Source of the DNA: Chinchilla lanigera
Taxonomy: Eukaryota > Chordata > Mammalia > Rodentia > Chinchillidae
Direction of reading: 5' to 3'
Length of the DNA stretch: 64,000 nucleotides
NCBI RefSeq assembly: GCF_000276665.1
Contig: NW_004955465.1
Location: forward strand, 7,396,919-7,460,918
A program made the position numbers and the translations under genes. The notes beneath the pieces are model-generated. The model searched no databases, was not told where the DNA came from, and saw only the letters and a program-made list of their open reading frames with translations. Below are positions 46,784 through 59,215 of this stretch, piece by piece; the stretch's first letter is position 1, and the number at the start of each line of letters is the position of its first letter.

Positions 46784-48616
46784 GTAAGCGGCTGCCTGGT
46801 AGCATTGCACGCCCCAGGACTGGGCACCCCTGCATCGGGGTTCCCCGGGGAGCCTCAGGTGGCTGCTAGAGGGCCACGGAGCGGGACAGAGGCAGCCCCA
46901 CTTCTCTGACTCCATTTCTTCGCCCCTAACTTTGCGCTGCTTAGCCCCACTTCTGAGCGGGTCTGCTCAGTACTCTGCAAAGCCACCAGGAAAGTGTTGC
47001 TTGCTAAGCAGGCCACGGAGGGAGTGTGTGGAGGCTCACCCAAAGGACAGGGCCCCTTTCCTCGGGCACACAAAGGCTTGGGGGATGGAGGAGAGCCAGG
47101 AAGGACTGTTTGGCTCGCCTCCTGCGCTTAACCCTCCCCTACCCCAAAGCAGGAGCTTCCTGCTTCCAACCCCTTCCCTGACCTCAGGGTTGGGTGCCCG
47201 CTGCCCTCCGGCACTCCTCCTGGGGAGGTCTGCACCTGCTGTATCTGACTGGCACCTGGAAACCCCAGGTAACACCTTTACCTGCTCCTTCTCCAATAGT
47301 CTTCTGTCCTGCTCTTCACTCCTCTCCCTCAAGCCCTGTCTGCCCCTAATAACCCCGCCTTTGCTGTTTTTCCAGGGCTGATTTTTCCTGCCTCTGTCCA
47401 TTCTTAAATCATGTTCTCACCGTTCACCCCTTAGCTGCCAGGAGAAGACTGTCTGCAAATATGCTGACAGGCATTCATGGAGATCCACTGGACCTTAACC
47501 CTCCAGCAGCCTTGTCTCCATCCACGACCTTCTGGTCTTTACCTTCGGTAAAATGGTTATAGTTCTTGACCTGAGCAAATTCTGTGCTTCTCAGCCTCGT
47601 TGCTATTCCCCCACGTTTCAGAACAGTCTAGTCTAATTGACTCTATCAGGATAACACTTTGTTTTTAGAAGGTGTGCCTGGTTCCACACTGCCAGGCGTT
47701 GTGATTGGCGGATCCAGGCACTCACTGCCCGAAACAGAGTCTGCCTTCACTTGGCTGGGTAGTCCACAAGCACTCATTGTGCGCAACTGTAAGGTGTGTG
47801 GTGTTTTAACTGGCCCCTGGCCTGCACTGAAGGAGCAGAATGCCACAGGGCCCTGTTGGTACCACCAACCAAGCAAGTTAGAGAACAGGCTATTATAGAC
47901 TTACAATTGCAGTGGCCTCCACCCCACCACCTAATCTCTCTCTCCAGCTTCTGCTCCAGGAGGTTCTTTCTCCAGCACAGCTCCTACCTCCTCACACCCG
48001 GTTGAATTTCCTTATGATCCTTGTCATGCTCCTCCCTAACCCCACTAGACTTTAAGCTCTCTTAGCAGAGATCCCTGTCCTGTACCCTGATGGATCTCTC
48101 CCAAGTGCCTAGATCCCAGCTGGCACAGGGTAGCCCTCAAAATCTATCAACTGAATGAAACTGCAAAAGTAAATGGTTTGGAGGACAACACTGATGTGGG
48201 CATTGTTGCCTAAATCTAATCTTAAAAATGACTTAAGCCCCATAAATCTCCATGAAATGGGTATAGGTGCATCCATATGGCAATAACCATCTCTTAGTAA
48301 GATGCTTTCATTCTAGGGTATTGGAGAAGAGAAAAGCTTGCTCTCTAAAATGGATGAAGTTGCTCATTTCTTCAAATAAACCCTCATTCTCTTGCTTTCC
48401 ATGTGTTTGACAAATACCAAATCTCCCCGAGATCCTTGGGGAGCTGTGCTTCATCATTAGACTAATCCTTCCTACCACTTCTCCATTATTATTTATGCAG
48501 AGCTCGGAGTGTGTTGCTCAAGTGCTATCACACACAGATATGTCTGCTTCTCTATTTTTGAATGCTGGTCTCAGATGGAACTCGTTTCAATTCCTTTTCC
48601 ATGGCTTCCCCCCAAG
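46784..48616 (+). other. F13A1: F13A1 intron 1
   Basis: This intron of about 1.83 kb is bounded by GTAAGCG at 46784 and a pyrimidine tract ending CCCCAAG at 48616. Its first kilobase is G+C-rich with some CpG and no recognised repeat, so it may hold proximal regulatory sequence. An L2 3'-end fragment lies near 48000-48165. Open frames here, such as 46932-47381, show no family resemblance and I take them as chance. Confidence 0.8.
48000..48165 (+). repeat. L2 (LINE-2) 3'-end fragment
   Basis: The segment has the standard L2 tail plan: a 'CTAGACTTTAAGCTC' box, then 'CCTGTCCTGTACC', then a 'GCACAGGGTAG' box and a run ending in 'CAACTGAATGAA'. It is sense relative to F13A1 and lies inside intron 1. 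Divergence is high, as expected for an element that was active before placental radiation. Confidence 0.7.
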
Positions 48617-48634
48617 GACCTTGGAAAGCTGAGA

Positions 48635-48764
48635 ATGTCTGACAATCCCAGGACCACCTTTGCGGGCAGGAGAGCAGTCCCCCCCAACAACTCCAATGCA
48701 GCAGAAGACGAACGCCCCACTGAGGAGCTGCTGGGATTGGTGCCCCGGGGTGTCAACCTGGAAG
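48635..48764 (+). CDS. F13A1: F13A1 exon 2 coding part: activation peptide
   Basis: Exon 2 runs from 48617 to 48764 (18 nt of leader plus 130 nt coding), after an acceptor ending CCCAAG and before donor GTAGGA. It encodes Met plus residues 1-42 and the first base of codon 43. In human numbering without Met, residues 1-37 are the activation peptide that thrombin removes; the cut site LVPR|GVN is intact, with the scissile bond between 48748 and 48749. The start has A at -3 and is the first ATG in the spliced leader. Motifs shared with human are [15 protein letters not shown] and VPRGVNL. Differences from the human protein as I remember it include Arg26 for Leu, Glu29 for Val, Leu32 for Gln and Leu34 for Val. 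No signal peptide is visible, as known for this unconventionally released protein. Confidence 0.96.
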
Positions 48765-48884
48765 GTAGGAGCATTACTGTGTCAGGCACAGCCCAGGCTG
48801 GCATCTCCTCCCAGGCAGGCACTAGGTAAGAAAGATGCCTCTGCCAGTCTCTGGTCTTAAAGAAAGGAGACCAAACTCCTCTTG

Positions 48885-49060
48885 TAAAAGCACCAGAGGC
48901 TGGATCCTTGTCCCAATTCTACCACTTACCGATTGTGTAACCTCAGGGAAATCATTTTGTCTTTTTCCCTCTCAGCTATTTCCTATACAAAATAAAGGTG
49001 CTGGATTGACTGAGGCCTCATCCAGCCCTACTGCTCTGCACTTTAACAATGCTCTCTAGC
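48885..49060 (+). repeat. MIR, sense, intron 2
   Basis: 'CCAATTCTACCACTTACCGA', 'TGTGTAACCTCAGGGAAATC' and 'AAAATAAAGGTGCTGGATTG' form the MIR order. Confidence 0.75.
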
Positions 49061-49734
49061 TGGAAGATTCCACTTCCAAAATATTGTGACTGTTTTTCTT
49101 TGTCGGGCTTGCACCTCCTTCCTTCCCCCGCCCTCCTCTGTCCACGGCTGTGAATTTCAGAGCTGGCGAGAAGTGCCAGATTCTGACAGTAATAGAGACG
49201 GAAGCCCTCTATTTGTCTCCAGAGCAGCCTAGGGAGCAGGCCAGGTGAGTTGCTTTCCCTGCCTCTCGCCTCTGCCTGGTCCTGAGGGACCTGCTCTGGG
49301 TGCAGAAGCCACCAGCTGACCTCCTCTCAGCCCTGTCAGCTGTGACAAGGTCCAGGTGCCAGAGCTGGCTTGGTGAAGCAGCTACCATTCCCTTGAGCCA
49401 CGGCAGGGACATTCAGGCTCCTGTCCCTGAATGGCATCTAGCTGGGAGTACTTTTGGTCAGAGCATTTATGCACCAGAATCCAAGTTTGGTCCTGAGGGC
49501 TCTCTGTGCTGCACGTCATTGAGGGGTAAATACCCGCAGGGTGGAGTAGGTGAGGATGGTCACCTGGTGATATGTGATTCAGCTGCTTCAGAATGAGTCC
49601 AGTGCTGAAAGCCCCAGGTGGATGCAGGGCTCCCAGTAGCAAAGGGAGAAGACAGTATTTGTTGATTACCAAGCAATCCAGCAAGTTAAAACCTTGCAGA
49701 TGAGTTTGGGGGCACTTTTCCCCTAAGAGGAAAG

Positions 49735-49870
49735 AAGACCCAGCTTCCTGCCCCTGAGCCCAGGACAAGTGATCATAGTGCCCCAAAACTCAGTTTTCCC
49801 ATCAGCAAAATGGGAGCAGTAGCTACAAGTTGTCCTGAGCATCAGAGTGCTGAGTCCTGTGATCACCTTG
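49735..49870 (+). repeat. MIR, sense, intron 2
   Basis: 'CAGTTTTCCCATCAGCAAAA' followed by 'TGGGAGCAGTAGCTAC' is the 3' half of MIR. Confidence 0.65.
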
Positions 49871-51749
49871 AGGCCACAGCACATGACCAGTAATCTCCAC
49901 TGATTTGCAGTGGGCAGATGAGCATAGCTCAGTACGGTCAGGATATGACTGATCAAGAACCCAGTGTACAGTGAACTCCATGGGGAATGTGTGCAACCTG
50001 TGGCCCCCGTACCTCTGATATCTGAACAAAATGAGCCAATAAGACATCTAAACTGTCAGGGAACTTAAGCAAGCCACTCATTTCTAAAAATCTGAGGTAA
50101 ATGGTTCTCTGTTTATTTGGGGGTTGGAGTGGAGAATTAATTAACTGAATTATTTCAAGGAATCAGTCATTACTGACCATGCAGTCATGTGCCCACAATG
50201 CAAGTCACACTCTGGGGTATTCATGGGAGGCCTCGGCACAGGAACTTGAGACTTCAATGACTATCTGTAGAATGATTTGAATGAATGAACACAGTCACTT
50301 GCAAATTGAACGACTCATCATCCCTAGCGTCATTATAATCTTATTAATGGCAAGTTCCAGATTTCAAAAATACACATCCATTTAATATTTTTCACACAGA
50401 TCTGCTAAGTGCTACAGGATATGAGAATGGGGCCACAGGACCTAGGAATCATAGCTGTAAAGTCCCAAATGAATAGGACAGGAAAAAAATACCACAGTAG
50501 AGAATGAGGTTACTCTGTACATTCAGATTTCTATTTAATTGTCTCCAAACCAGGTTATCTGGCACTAAATATATCAAGTGCTCCTTAAGTCACCCCTGCA
50601 AAGGGACCAAGATTAGGAAGGCAGAGCCCCTCCTTCTGTTTTTTGCTTTGTTTTGTGTTTCGTTTTGTTTTGTTTTCAAGCCATCATCTTGCAGTTCAAC
50701 TAGAGGCCACTGGTGGCCTCTAAGAATATTTTTGTCTTCGGGGTCACCCACCCAAGGCGGAGCTTGCCTTTGGTTCCAGCCTAACAAAGCTCTAACTAAA
50801 CCAAACTCTGTCTTCAACTGTCCTGGGTAGTAGTTCTTCCCTCTCAAAAGCCATTCTTGTGAAACTGACTGACAAATCCAAAGAGGCAAGAAGAGGAAGC
50901 GAGAGAAATGGCAGGGTTTTCATTTTGGTTCGTCCTGTGGCGATCAATCGCGATCATCATCACTGTGTGTGATGCACGTAATATATGTTCACGTGTATAA
51001 TGTACTTAAATAGTGGCTTTTTGAAATCTTTGCTTAGGAATTCTTTTATTAGAGCAAAATCTATATCAAAATGTACAAACTCACTTATGGTTCCTCCCAT
51101 ATACACCAAGATACTGAAGAAAAATTGAAATATTTGAGGTGACCGGCTGGTGTCAGCCAGGCACAGTATACCTGCTGCCCTCACACAATCTTACAGATCT
51201 TAATGTTCCTCTGGATGCTCGAGTGTAGCCAGGAAAAGTGCTTTGGTATTACCTCAGCCTGTTTGGATTTGTATCAGTTTCTCAAAAAACTCTTTTTCTA
51301 AAACACTCTTCCCCCAACCTCCCTGGTCTCAAGTTGTGTGTGGCTGGAAATCTTATGCTGCAGGAGAGAACTTTGTATTTGTGGGCTGGTTTGACTCTGT
51401 TATTAACAATAAATGATCATTTGCACCAGTACTTGGATATTTATTTGGCAAGCCTAATACCTTCAATTCAAACAAAAACCCAAGCCTAGCTATATAAAAA
51501 ATTTAAAGATGGTAGAGTCTACTACTTGTGAGGCTAAGGGGATCTGTCACCTCCCTCAGAGCAGCCTCCTTCCTACTGCTCTTTGTCAGAACCAAATGAA
51601 CAGATTACCAGTTAGGAATCAACCTCTCCTTCGTGCAGAGGGGTCAAAAGTTGTTGAAGGAACAAGAGCTGCATTCAGTACATGAATAAGCAATGATGTT
51701 GGCAAGGGCCCGTTCGCCATTCCATTCCCTTCGAGAGAAACACAGACAG

Positions 51750-52230
51750 GCTGTCACGTATGTGTCAGCAGCTGTTCCAGGCTCTCTCTGGGGGATGCCA
51801 AGGGAAGTCAGTCCCTGCCTTAAAGCAGCTCTCTGTCCAGTAGACAAAATAAACCAAGAAAAGACCATTGTAATTCGGTGAGGTAAATACTACAATCAAG
51901 ATCGATGCAAATTTCAGCTAACTAATAGAAAAAGTGTCTGGTAGTGTGGGGTGGAGGAGAGAATGCAGAAAAGATTTAATGATGAGAAGGTATCAAGCAG
52001 GGTCTCAGAAGGTGGACAGGATGAGGAGAATTTTCAGCAGAGGGAACAAGATATGCTGGGTTTTGAAGAGTGACTACAGCACAAAAGGAAAAAGAGAAGC
52101 CTGAATAAATACAGCAGGGAGGACACTATGCTGGACATTGAAGACTTTCACTTTCATACACAGGGGAGACTCATGAGGGACTCTAAACAGCAGAATTGCA
52201 TTGCATAAAGGTAATTCTAGTGATGAGGAG
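51750..52230 (-). repeat. L2/CR1-type remnant, antisense
   Basis: 'GTCAGTCCCTGCCTTAAAG' and 'GCAGAGGGAACAAGATATGC', then 'GGAGACTCATGAGGGACTC', follow a mammal-wide antisense retroelement text. The subfamily is uncertain. Confidence 0.4.
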
Positions 52231-53234
52231 GGCGTAAAGAAAAGGAGATACCCAGGGCTGGAGGAGCAGTAGCCCAAAGAGATTTTTGCCCATGGAGGAG
52301 GTGTGAGCCTTGTTTCTCTTGGGCTAGCTCACTCTCTCTGAGTAGAGAAATTCTTAAACATTTTAGGGGTTGGGACATCATTAGAGTTAACTGTTTAAAA
52401 AATTAGCCCCTGAAGAAAATATCTTCATTTTAATTGTAGTACTTTAAAATTCAGGTGTGCCAAAGATAAGTGAAAAAGCCACTTTTCCTATTGTTCTTTA
52501 CATCAAAAATGAACCTTCTACCTCATGGAGAGCATTAATACCCACAGTTTAGTAATCACATTACCAAAGATTGCATGAGAATTCAGCACACCAGGGAATT
52601 CCTTGAATATGAACCTAAACATTTAACTTATTTCAAGATTCCATCTGTGACAGGTATAATCATTCTCAGAAGAATATTTTTACAACCTAGGGAGAAGATA
52701 ATCTACTTTTTTCATATTAGAGAAAGAGTAGGAGGACGGACAGGCAGCTGGCTCCTGAGGAGAGATTTTTTTTCTTTAACAATCCATTTTCTGAAGTGTT
52801 TGAAATTAGACTAAATTGTGTTAGGTAGAGTTTTTGAAAGCTGTCACTTTGAAAGAGCAAGCCTCCAAGTTTCTAGCCACAATATCTCATGAAGAAAGAG
52901 GAAAAGAGTGGCTTAGCATTGAGCTGCTCCATTTTGCCAGGAATAGGGCTGGGAAAGGGAGATACAAATTCATTTCCTGTATGTGGTGAATGGAGTCTGA
53001 ACAATGAGATGAGAAACCTCTTCCAATGGAGGCTATTTCTTATTAGGCTAATAAGCAAAGCAAAAGTCAGTACACCAGCCTAAAATATGTCTGCCAAATA
53101 CCCACTGGCTGGAAAAGGGCACTATTGGGTGAAGTGGACCACAGACTACACTGTGGTATTTTAATATTTGTATTCCTATTTTATTACAACCATCTGAAGA
53201 GTCCTTGGTCTCATCTGGTTTTATAAGAACTAAA

Positions 53235-53662
53235 TATGCTTGATCCCTCTGTGGCAATATGCAAAATGGTAGAAATTTAAAGAGGTAGGGCTAGTGGGAG
53301 GTCCTTAGATCATTAGGATTGTGCCCTTAAAAGAGATTAGGATAGTTCTTTTGGAATCCTTGAGTTAGTTCTCACAAGAGTGAGCTGTTATAAAAGCTTG
53401 AGCCAGATGCCTGAAAAGTTCTCTGGCTTCCTGTCTAGTGATGTGGTCTCTCCCTTTCACACCGGCTCCTGCTATCATGATGGCATGTGCCGTGAAGGGA
53501 TGCAGCCAGGGGCCCTTGCTAGAGCCTGCACCATGTGGTTTGGACTTATAGGTTCCCAAACTGTGAGTTCAAGCTTCTCTTTTCATTCAGAGCACCTCTT
53601 CTCTTTGGCAGCACCCAGGCTCAAGTATTTCCTCACAGTAATGAAAAACAGACTAATACACT
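53235..53662 (+). repeat. ERVL-MaLR LTR (MST-like), sense, solo
   Basis: 'GTGGCAATATGCAAAATGG', 'GTGGGAGGTCCTTAGATCAT', 'GAGTTAGTTCTCACAAGAG' and the terminal 'CAGACTAATACA' define a sense MST-type LTR. A TATA-like TTATAAAAG at 53389 would belong to the LTR promoter. Confidence 0.85.
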
Positions 53663-54829
53663 TAGTAAATCCACTGACCTGTTAGGAGATTACATGGAAG
53701 AGAGGGCAACATGGCTGCCATTTTCTTCTCTTTCTAAACAATGAGCAACCCGTGAAGCCCTTCCTTATGTTTTATATGCTTGACTACTGGCTAGAATGTT
53801 ATTTCTCTAAAACTCTGGCCTCTTGTTCTAGCCTGTAATCTTCCATATCTTACTCATGTTTCATGTATGTCTTTTTCTCCCAAGTTTCAGTGTGTAAAAT
53901 GCAATGTTTTTCTTAGATTGTTTTAAAATGGACTCCTAAGAGATGATACAAGAAATTTTTACTTATCGTTGTAGTAGGTTTTGCTCATTTGGAATGTTAT
54001 GGTGATTTCCCACAAATGTTTGCTTCCTTTCCTTGTCAAAGGTGTAACAATATAGACTACATTTTCCAAAACAAATTTTCTAAATATGTTTATTTCACTG
54101 TGAAGAAAACCTATTAGATGTTTTTTAAAAGTAGGTTTTATATACCCAAAGGAATTCCTTAACACCCTTTTACTTCCTCTTTACATATCTTACTCTGAAG
54201 ACATGGCATTTTTATTGCAGTGTGAAACAAAACTTCTTTTCCAAAGTTTTCTTATTTTAACATCTCCCATCACCATTTCAAACAATAATGATGGTCCTAA
54301 AATTTGCATATTTTGAGAGTGGAATTGTCTGATGAATGACATTTGAGAACCCCTATGGTTAATCATATGGTACATGGAATAATCCATTTTAAAGTGAATA
54401 TTTTCAGATTTCACATTTCTTCAAGTGAAAATTGGCACATTCACTGTGACGTATTGCACATTGCCCCAAGTCTAGTGACAAGATGACTGAGACATGTTCT
54501 AGCCCTCAAAAGGTTTATAGTCCTGGAGGTGACACTGCCTGTGTAAAGGAAATACAAAGCCATTAATGAAAATACACACATTTTTTTAAGAAGAGAGAAA
54601 TGTAAGTATGAGGAGGACAGAAATATTCCATTCACCTTGAGCATTACTGAAAAGGCAAAACAAGCATGTCTGCTCAGAAGACAAGGAACATAACTGATTA
54701 AGCTTGCAGAAATGGGTGAAAGAAAATTTCTGGAAAGCTTTCCAGGGTGGCTTCACATTGCTCAGGTTCCAGCCTTCCACCACGCCCTTTCAGATACCTG
54801 CTTTTTAACTCATTGGTGCTATGAGTGTC

Positions 54830-55225
54830 TGCTGGGTACTTGGTGTTATTGTTATTGCTATCAATTATTGAGTACTTACTCAGTGCATTTTCTCATGTAA
54901 TCATCACATCAACTCCATTTAGCAGATAAGAACTTTATATAATTTGTCCAAGGTCATATATAGAGTAAGTGGCAGAGATGGGATTTGTGTCCAGACACTG
55001 TGGCTCCAAAACCTGGGTTCTTATTCCCCGTACTATTCTATGTCTCTGAATAATCACACTAATAATAACAAGAATAACAATAATAATGAAGATCACTTAC
55101 TGAGAACTTACTAGAATATGGGTGCTCAGTGAGGTAGGTATTTTATTACCATATTAAAAATAAAAAGGAAACAGTAGCTGAGAGAGATTAAGTAGCTTTC
55201 CTGAGGCTGGGCAATTGGTAAGTAG
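54830..55225 (-). repeat. Two MIR copies in tandem, antisense
   Basis: The first copy (54830-55040) has 'AATTTGTCCAAGGTCATATA' and 'GTGGCAGAGATGGGATTTG'. The second (55080-55225) has 'GAGAGATTAAGTAGCTTTCC' and 'GGGCAATTGGTAAGTAGTG'. They are separate insertions in the same direction. Confidence 0.7.
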
Positions 55226-55789
55226 TGAAGCATCTCCCACAGTATATTCTGCAAAATACAATCTCCAGATAAGAAATTTGCTATGGTCATTTAAGTGTGG
55301 GAACTATTGTACCTCTAGGAGCTTTTCAGTATGTGTCAAAATATAGGAGTCTCCCATCAAGGCTGCAGGCTGGAATCTAGTTAACTTTGACTGTGTCAGC
55401 ATTTCCAAAACTAGTCTATGGTGCTTACTTCCAGTACCGACCAATATTGCACAGAACTAGCACTGCATTCTGCAAGGATGAACTGAATTTAACCAAACTC
55501 ACTGGATATTAGCCAGGCTCACTAGGCTCAGGTTTCCATTTCCATCAGACTGGTAAGAACCAGATACCAGAGAAATACCTTCCAACTTAATCATTCCCAG
55601 TAGGTCAAGCTACTTGGGAAGCCAAGATGTAAAACTAATATGTGCATTTTGGGGGACACAGTATCTTATGGGAGATAGGAGTAAAAGCAGACAAATCCTG
55701 GGAGTGCTCCAGAGCCAGGCTATTCATTTTCCATACGAAGACTAAACTTACTTCCATTCTCACCCAGAATATAGCAAGTGCTTCCTAGC

Positions 55790-56380
55790 TGGCCTTCTGG
55801 CCTGCAGCACTGACACCATGCAGCCTCTTTCCTGCTTGTCACTAGAGGCTGTTCAGATTCCCATTTATCAACCTAATGGTGAAAATAATTCATACTGTTT
55901 CATATCCTTCAATCCCCAGTGCAATTAAAATCCAAATCCCTTCACATGGTCTACAGGCTTGAAAGAGCAAGCCAGGCCAATTACCATATTCCAATATGGC
56001 CCAACCTACTATACTCCAGCCAGCCAGTCATCTTCTAGTTCCTCAAATAACCGTGAATTTCCCTGCCTCAGTCTTGCACATCCTGTTCTCTGCATAAAGC
56101 ATTATTCCTCACCTTCCTTTCCACGTGGACAATGTACTCCTCACTGATCATTGCTCATACCATACTTTCCCCCACAAATCTTCCTTCATCCCACCAAATA
56201 TGGGCTGCAGTCTCCTCCCAGTTACCCCCATCCAGTACTCTATAGTTCCTTTATCAGCATACTCATTACACTGTATCATAATCATCTTTGCATTTTTAAT
56301 ATCTATTGTTGTGTGTTTCCCTAGCTTGCAATCATTAGGCAGTTGCCTATTCAATATTTATATCCCTGTCTAGGACAGCA
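55790..56380 (+). repeat. L2 3' end, sense
   Basis: A long collinear match to L2: 'GTGCAATTAAAATCCAAATC', 'CACATGGTCTACAGGCTTG', 'TTCCCTGCCTCAGTCTTGC', 'ATCTTCCTTCATCCCACC' and 'CCCTGTCTAGGACAGCAAC'. Confidence 0.75.
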
Positions 56381-57071
56381 ACATAAAATAGCAAACTATA
56401 GAAGTCTTAAAGGAGAAAGCTGGAGAGAATATTAACTGCATTGAGTGCACATTTAGGGTCTAAAATTATTTGAAAATTATCGAACAATGAATCAGTTCAA
56501 TGAGTAAAATTTAATATGAACACAAGTAAAACAAGTAAGGTTTTAAAATTGAACTGAAAAGAAGAAAACAATTACAAAAGCAAATATGACCAAATAGCAA
56601 CATTGCAAGTGGCTTGTAAGGGTCTGAAATGAATTTCAATCAACTATTGATAAAAATGACTTTAGAGTGTATTTTTAAGGGTTTTGCTTCACTAGACACA
56701 ATATAAATCTACAGTAAAACCTGAGTGATAAAGATACTAATGATATCTCGAGCTGAAATAATAGAAATGTATAATTTATTTTTAAAAAATATAATGTTCT
56801 TGTTGTAGTTTACTGGAGAAACCAACAGGGGTAATGTACTTAATTCTAGAGAAAACAGTTCAAGACAGAAATCGACAAATGAAATATACTCCAAAACAGA
56901 GTGATAGGTAAAAATTTTGGAACCAATTTCTTAAATAACCATTGAAGGAATGGAGACTTTTACTGAGAGGACACCAAAGAGTCATATTTAAATACCCAAA
57001 GAGCACTAGATAAAATGAATAGAAGACTTATTCTATGCTTATGCAGAAGTTATGACCAAAATTGATGGTTA

Positions 57072-57217
57072 GAAAAATTACCAGGAGGGCTGGGGATTTA
57101 GCTCAGCAGCACAGCACCCGGCTGGCAAGCACAAGGTCATGAGTTTGATTTCTGGTACTGGAAAAAAATCAAAAAAAAAAAAAAAAAAAAAAAAAAGAAA
57201 GAAAAATTACCAAGAAG
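57072..57217 (+). mobile_element. ID SINE, sense, with A-tail and target duplication
   Basis: The body, at about 57088-57170, reads GGGCTGGGGATTTAGCTCAG, then 'CTGGCAAGCACAAGGTCATG', 'AGTTTGATTTCTGGTACTGG'. A long A-tail follows. The flanks GAAAAATTACCAGGAG and GAAAAATTACCAAGAAG form a duplication with one change. Substitutions at CpG sites suggest it is older than the three intergenic copies. Confidence 0.9.
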
Positions 57218-57924
57218 CAGATGTTCATCTTAAGAGGACTAGAGTTGTTTAAATATGCACCATCTGTCCTGTGAGAGATAGTGAGTTCCCCAGTCAGTAA
57301 GAGACTGGCAGCCCAAGTACTAAGCTTTCATGAAGAGGTCTCACTCAGCACATGTCAGGTCTACCAGATGGCCCCGAAGGTACCTTTGCCCCTGAGATTT
57401 CATGAGGCTGCAATATGAGAATCTGATAAATGGAGAACTAATTAAACCTATTTTTGAGAACTTAGGATTTTAGATATTTAAAAAAGAAATTATTAAAAAG
57501 CCTTGTGCCAATAAGGGGAACCAGAGGAGCTGATTATCAAAGTTGTGTCACTTGGGATATTTGTTTCTCCGGCTGGTTCTTAGGCTTGTATAATACTAGG
57601 CCTTTAATTATTAAGCTTACACTTAATAAAGCCAGACAACTTAGGATGAAGGTAGCTCAGAACAGAGAGGTCTAGAAAAATTAGTCAACTTCAGCCCACA
57701 GCATTAATAGAAAGCAAATACCCTTCAGAGAGACCATGTAATATGACTGGGTTCTGAGATGAGGTAAAAATAAAGGTGTATCTTGCACTTTCTGTTGTTT
57801 GTAGTGCCTCAGTCACAGTAACTCTTGGAGCACCACACCATGTAAAGTGGCTTCATCATAACTGAGGCTCCATGAGCCATACTACACCTGGAGTCCCACT
57901 ATTTATCAGACCCATTGTGTTGTG

Positions 57925-58075
57925 TGTCACTCAGTCTTCATAGAATTTCTCAAGGGTTTGGAATCCTTATTTTAACTGTGAGAAAACTCAATCTGGAAGC
58001 TGAAGTACCTTACCTAGGTCACTTGGAGACCTGACGGTCAGACTTGGTATTGCCTGTATGATGAATTTATCAAGA
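57925..58075 (-). repeat. MIR, antisense, intron 2
   Basis: 'TTTTAACTGTGAGAAAACTC', 'GTACCTTACCTAGGTCACTT' and 'GACGGTCAGACTTGGTATTG' give an antisense MIR core. Confidence 0.6.
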
Positions 58076-59099
58076 CTGTCAGCATTTCCTAGACTTGAGA
58101 GGATCTTAAAGAATCTGATTCTTTGGTTTTACCTATGAGGAAAAATAGGGTCCAAGGGAGCAGAGATCTTGCATGGTATTCCTATGTAAACAGCAAAGAT
58201 TTCTCTGTGTGCGTACAAGCCTAGCAGCTGTGCTTTATCAGCACTGTGTCTGCCGTGTTCAAGGCTAACCAAGTAGCAGGCATGTCAGGAGCAGGAAAGG
58301 AGGGCAGGAGACCAAGTTTCCCCATGCATCCATCCAACATTCTCTCCACAATACCCCTGTAGAACTCTAAATACACATACAGAAATCAGTCTTCAGATTC
58401 TGTCTGCTAAACTATAGTGTAGACAGGTACTGTTACCCTCCTATAAAGGAATCATTCACAGAAAAGATTGCAAAAGTAGTAGCATGGAAGCTAAACTCTA
58501 TTCAGGGCTATCATGCATCAGATTCTTCCTAGCTCCTTTTATCCATGTCATCTCATGTCCCTTTCCTCTATGTCATTTCCTGCACATTGCTGTTACAGAA
58601 CATGTTTGTCTGTAAAATAAATGTTGGAGTCCTTATTTTATAATGAAAAAATGAGTTTAAGCAACATATTCAAAATTAAATGACTAGCAAATGCATTACA
58701 GAATGTACACTCCTGATTCCAAAAGGCAGAGGAAAAGCCTATAAATTATGGCATGAAACATACCAGAGTTTGACATCCAGATGGGTCATAGAGTAGTTAA
58801 GAAAAGCAAGGTTGCTTTCTCCCTGTACAAATCATACTTATCACATAGAAATGGTAGTTTCCTCTCTTCAGACAAGTTTCTTCTCCTGTCTTTGAGGGAC
58901 CAGATCTACTTTTAGAATTACAAAAAGAGAGAACATTTGACCTTTCCTAAAGTAAGAGGATTTTGGATTAACGGCCAACTTTGTCCTTAGAGCAACCCTT
59001 TGAGGCTTTGTCACATTGAAAATTGACAGTGACTGTGTCCCATCGGGAGGTACAGTCATGATGAGAAGAGACTAACATAACAAAAACCAGCATGAGGCT

Positions 59100-59215
59100 A
59101 AGAATCTGAAAACTCGAACTCTGGCCCTTGCTTCTGTGTGTCTAGATCTGTAAGACAGGCATCTGTCTCTCCCCAAGTGAGTATCCTATGATCTGAAATG
59201 AGATGATGGGACAGA
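59100..59215 (+). repeat. MIR-like fragment before exon 3
   Basis: The stretch resembles the MIR core order, with a 'GAACTCTGGCCCTTGC' region, then a 'CTAGATCTGTAAGA' region and a 'TGAAATGAGATGATGG' tail. It is weak and the limits are approximate. It lies about 200 bases upstream of exon 3. Confidence 0.35.

Noticed and set aside
46526..47401. Several overlapping 120-150 codon frames on both strands around exon 1 and intron 1
   Set aside because: Higher G+C content lowers stop frequency here. The frames overlap on opposite strands, cross the donor at 46784, and show no protein motif.
48509..48634. Longer open frame running 42 codons upstream of the exon 2 ATG
   Set aside because: It reads through the intron 1 acceptor at 48616 into intron. 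The exon starts at 48617 and the true first ATG is at 48635.
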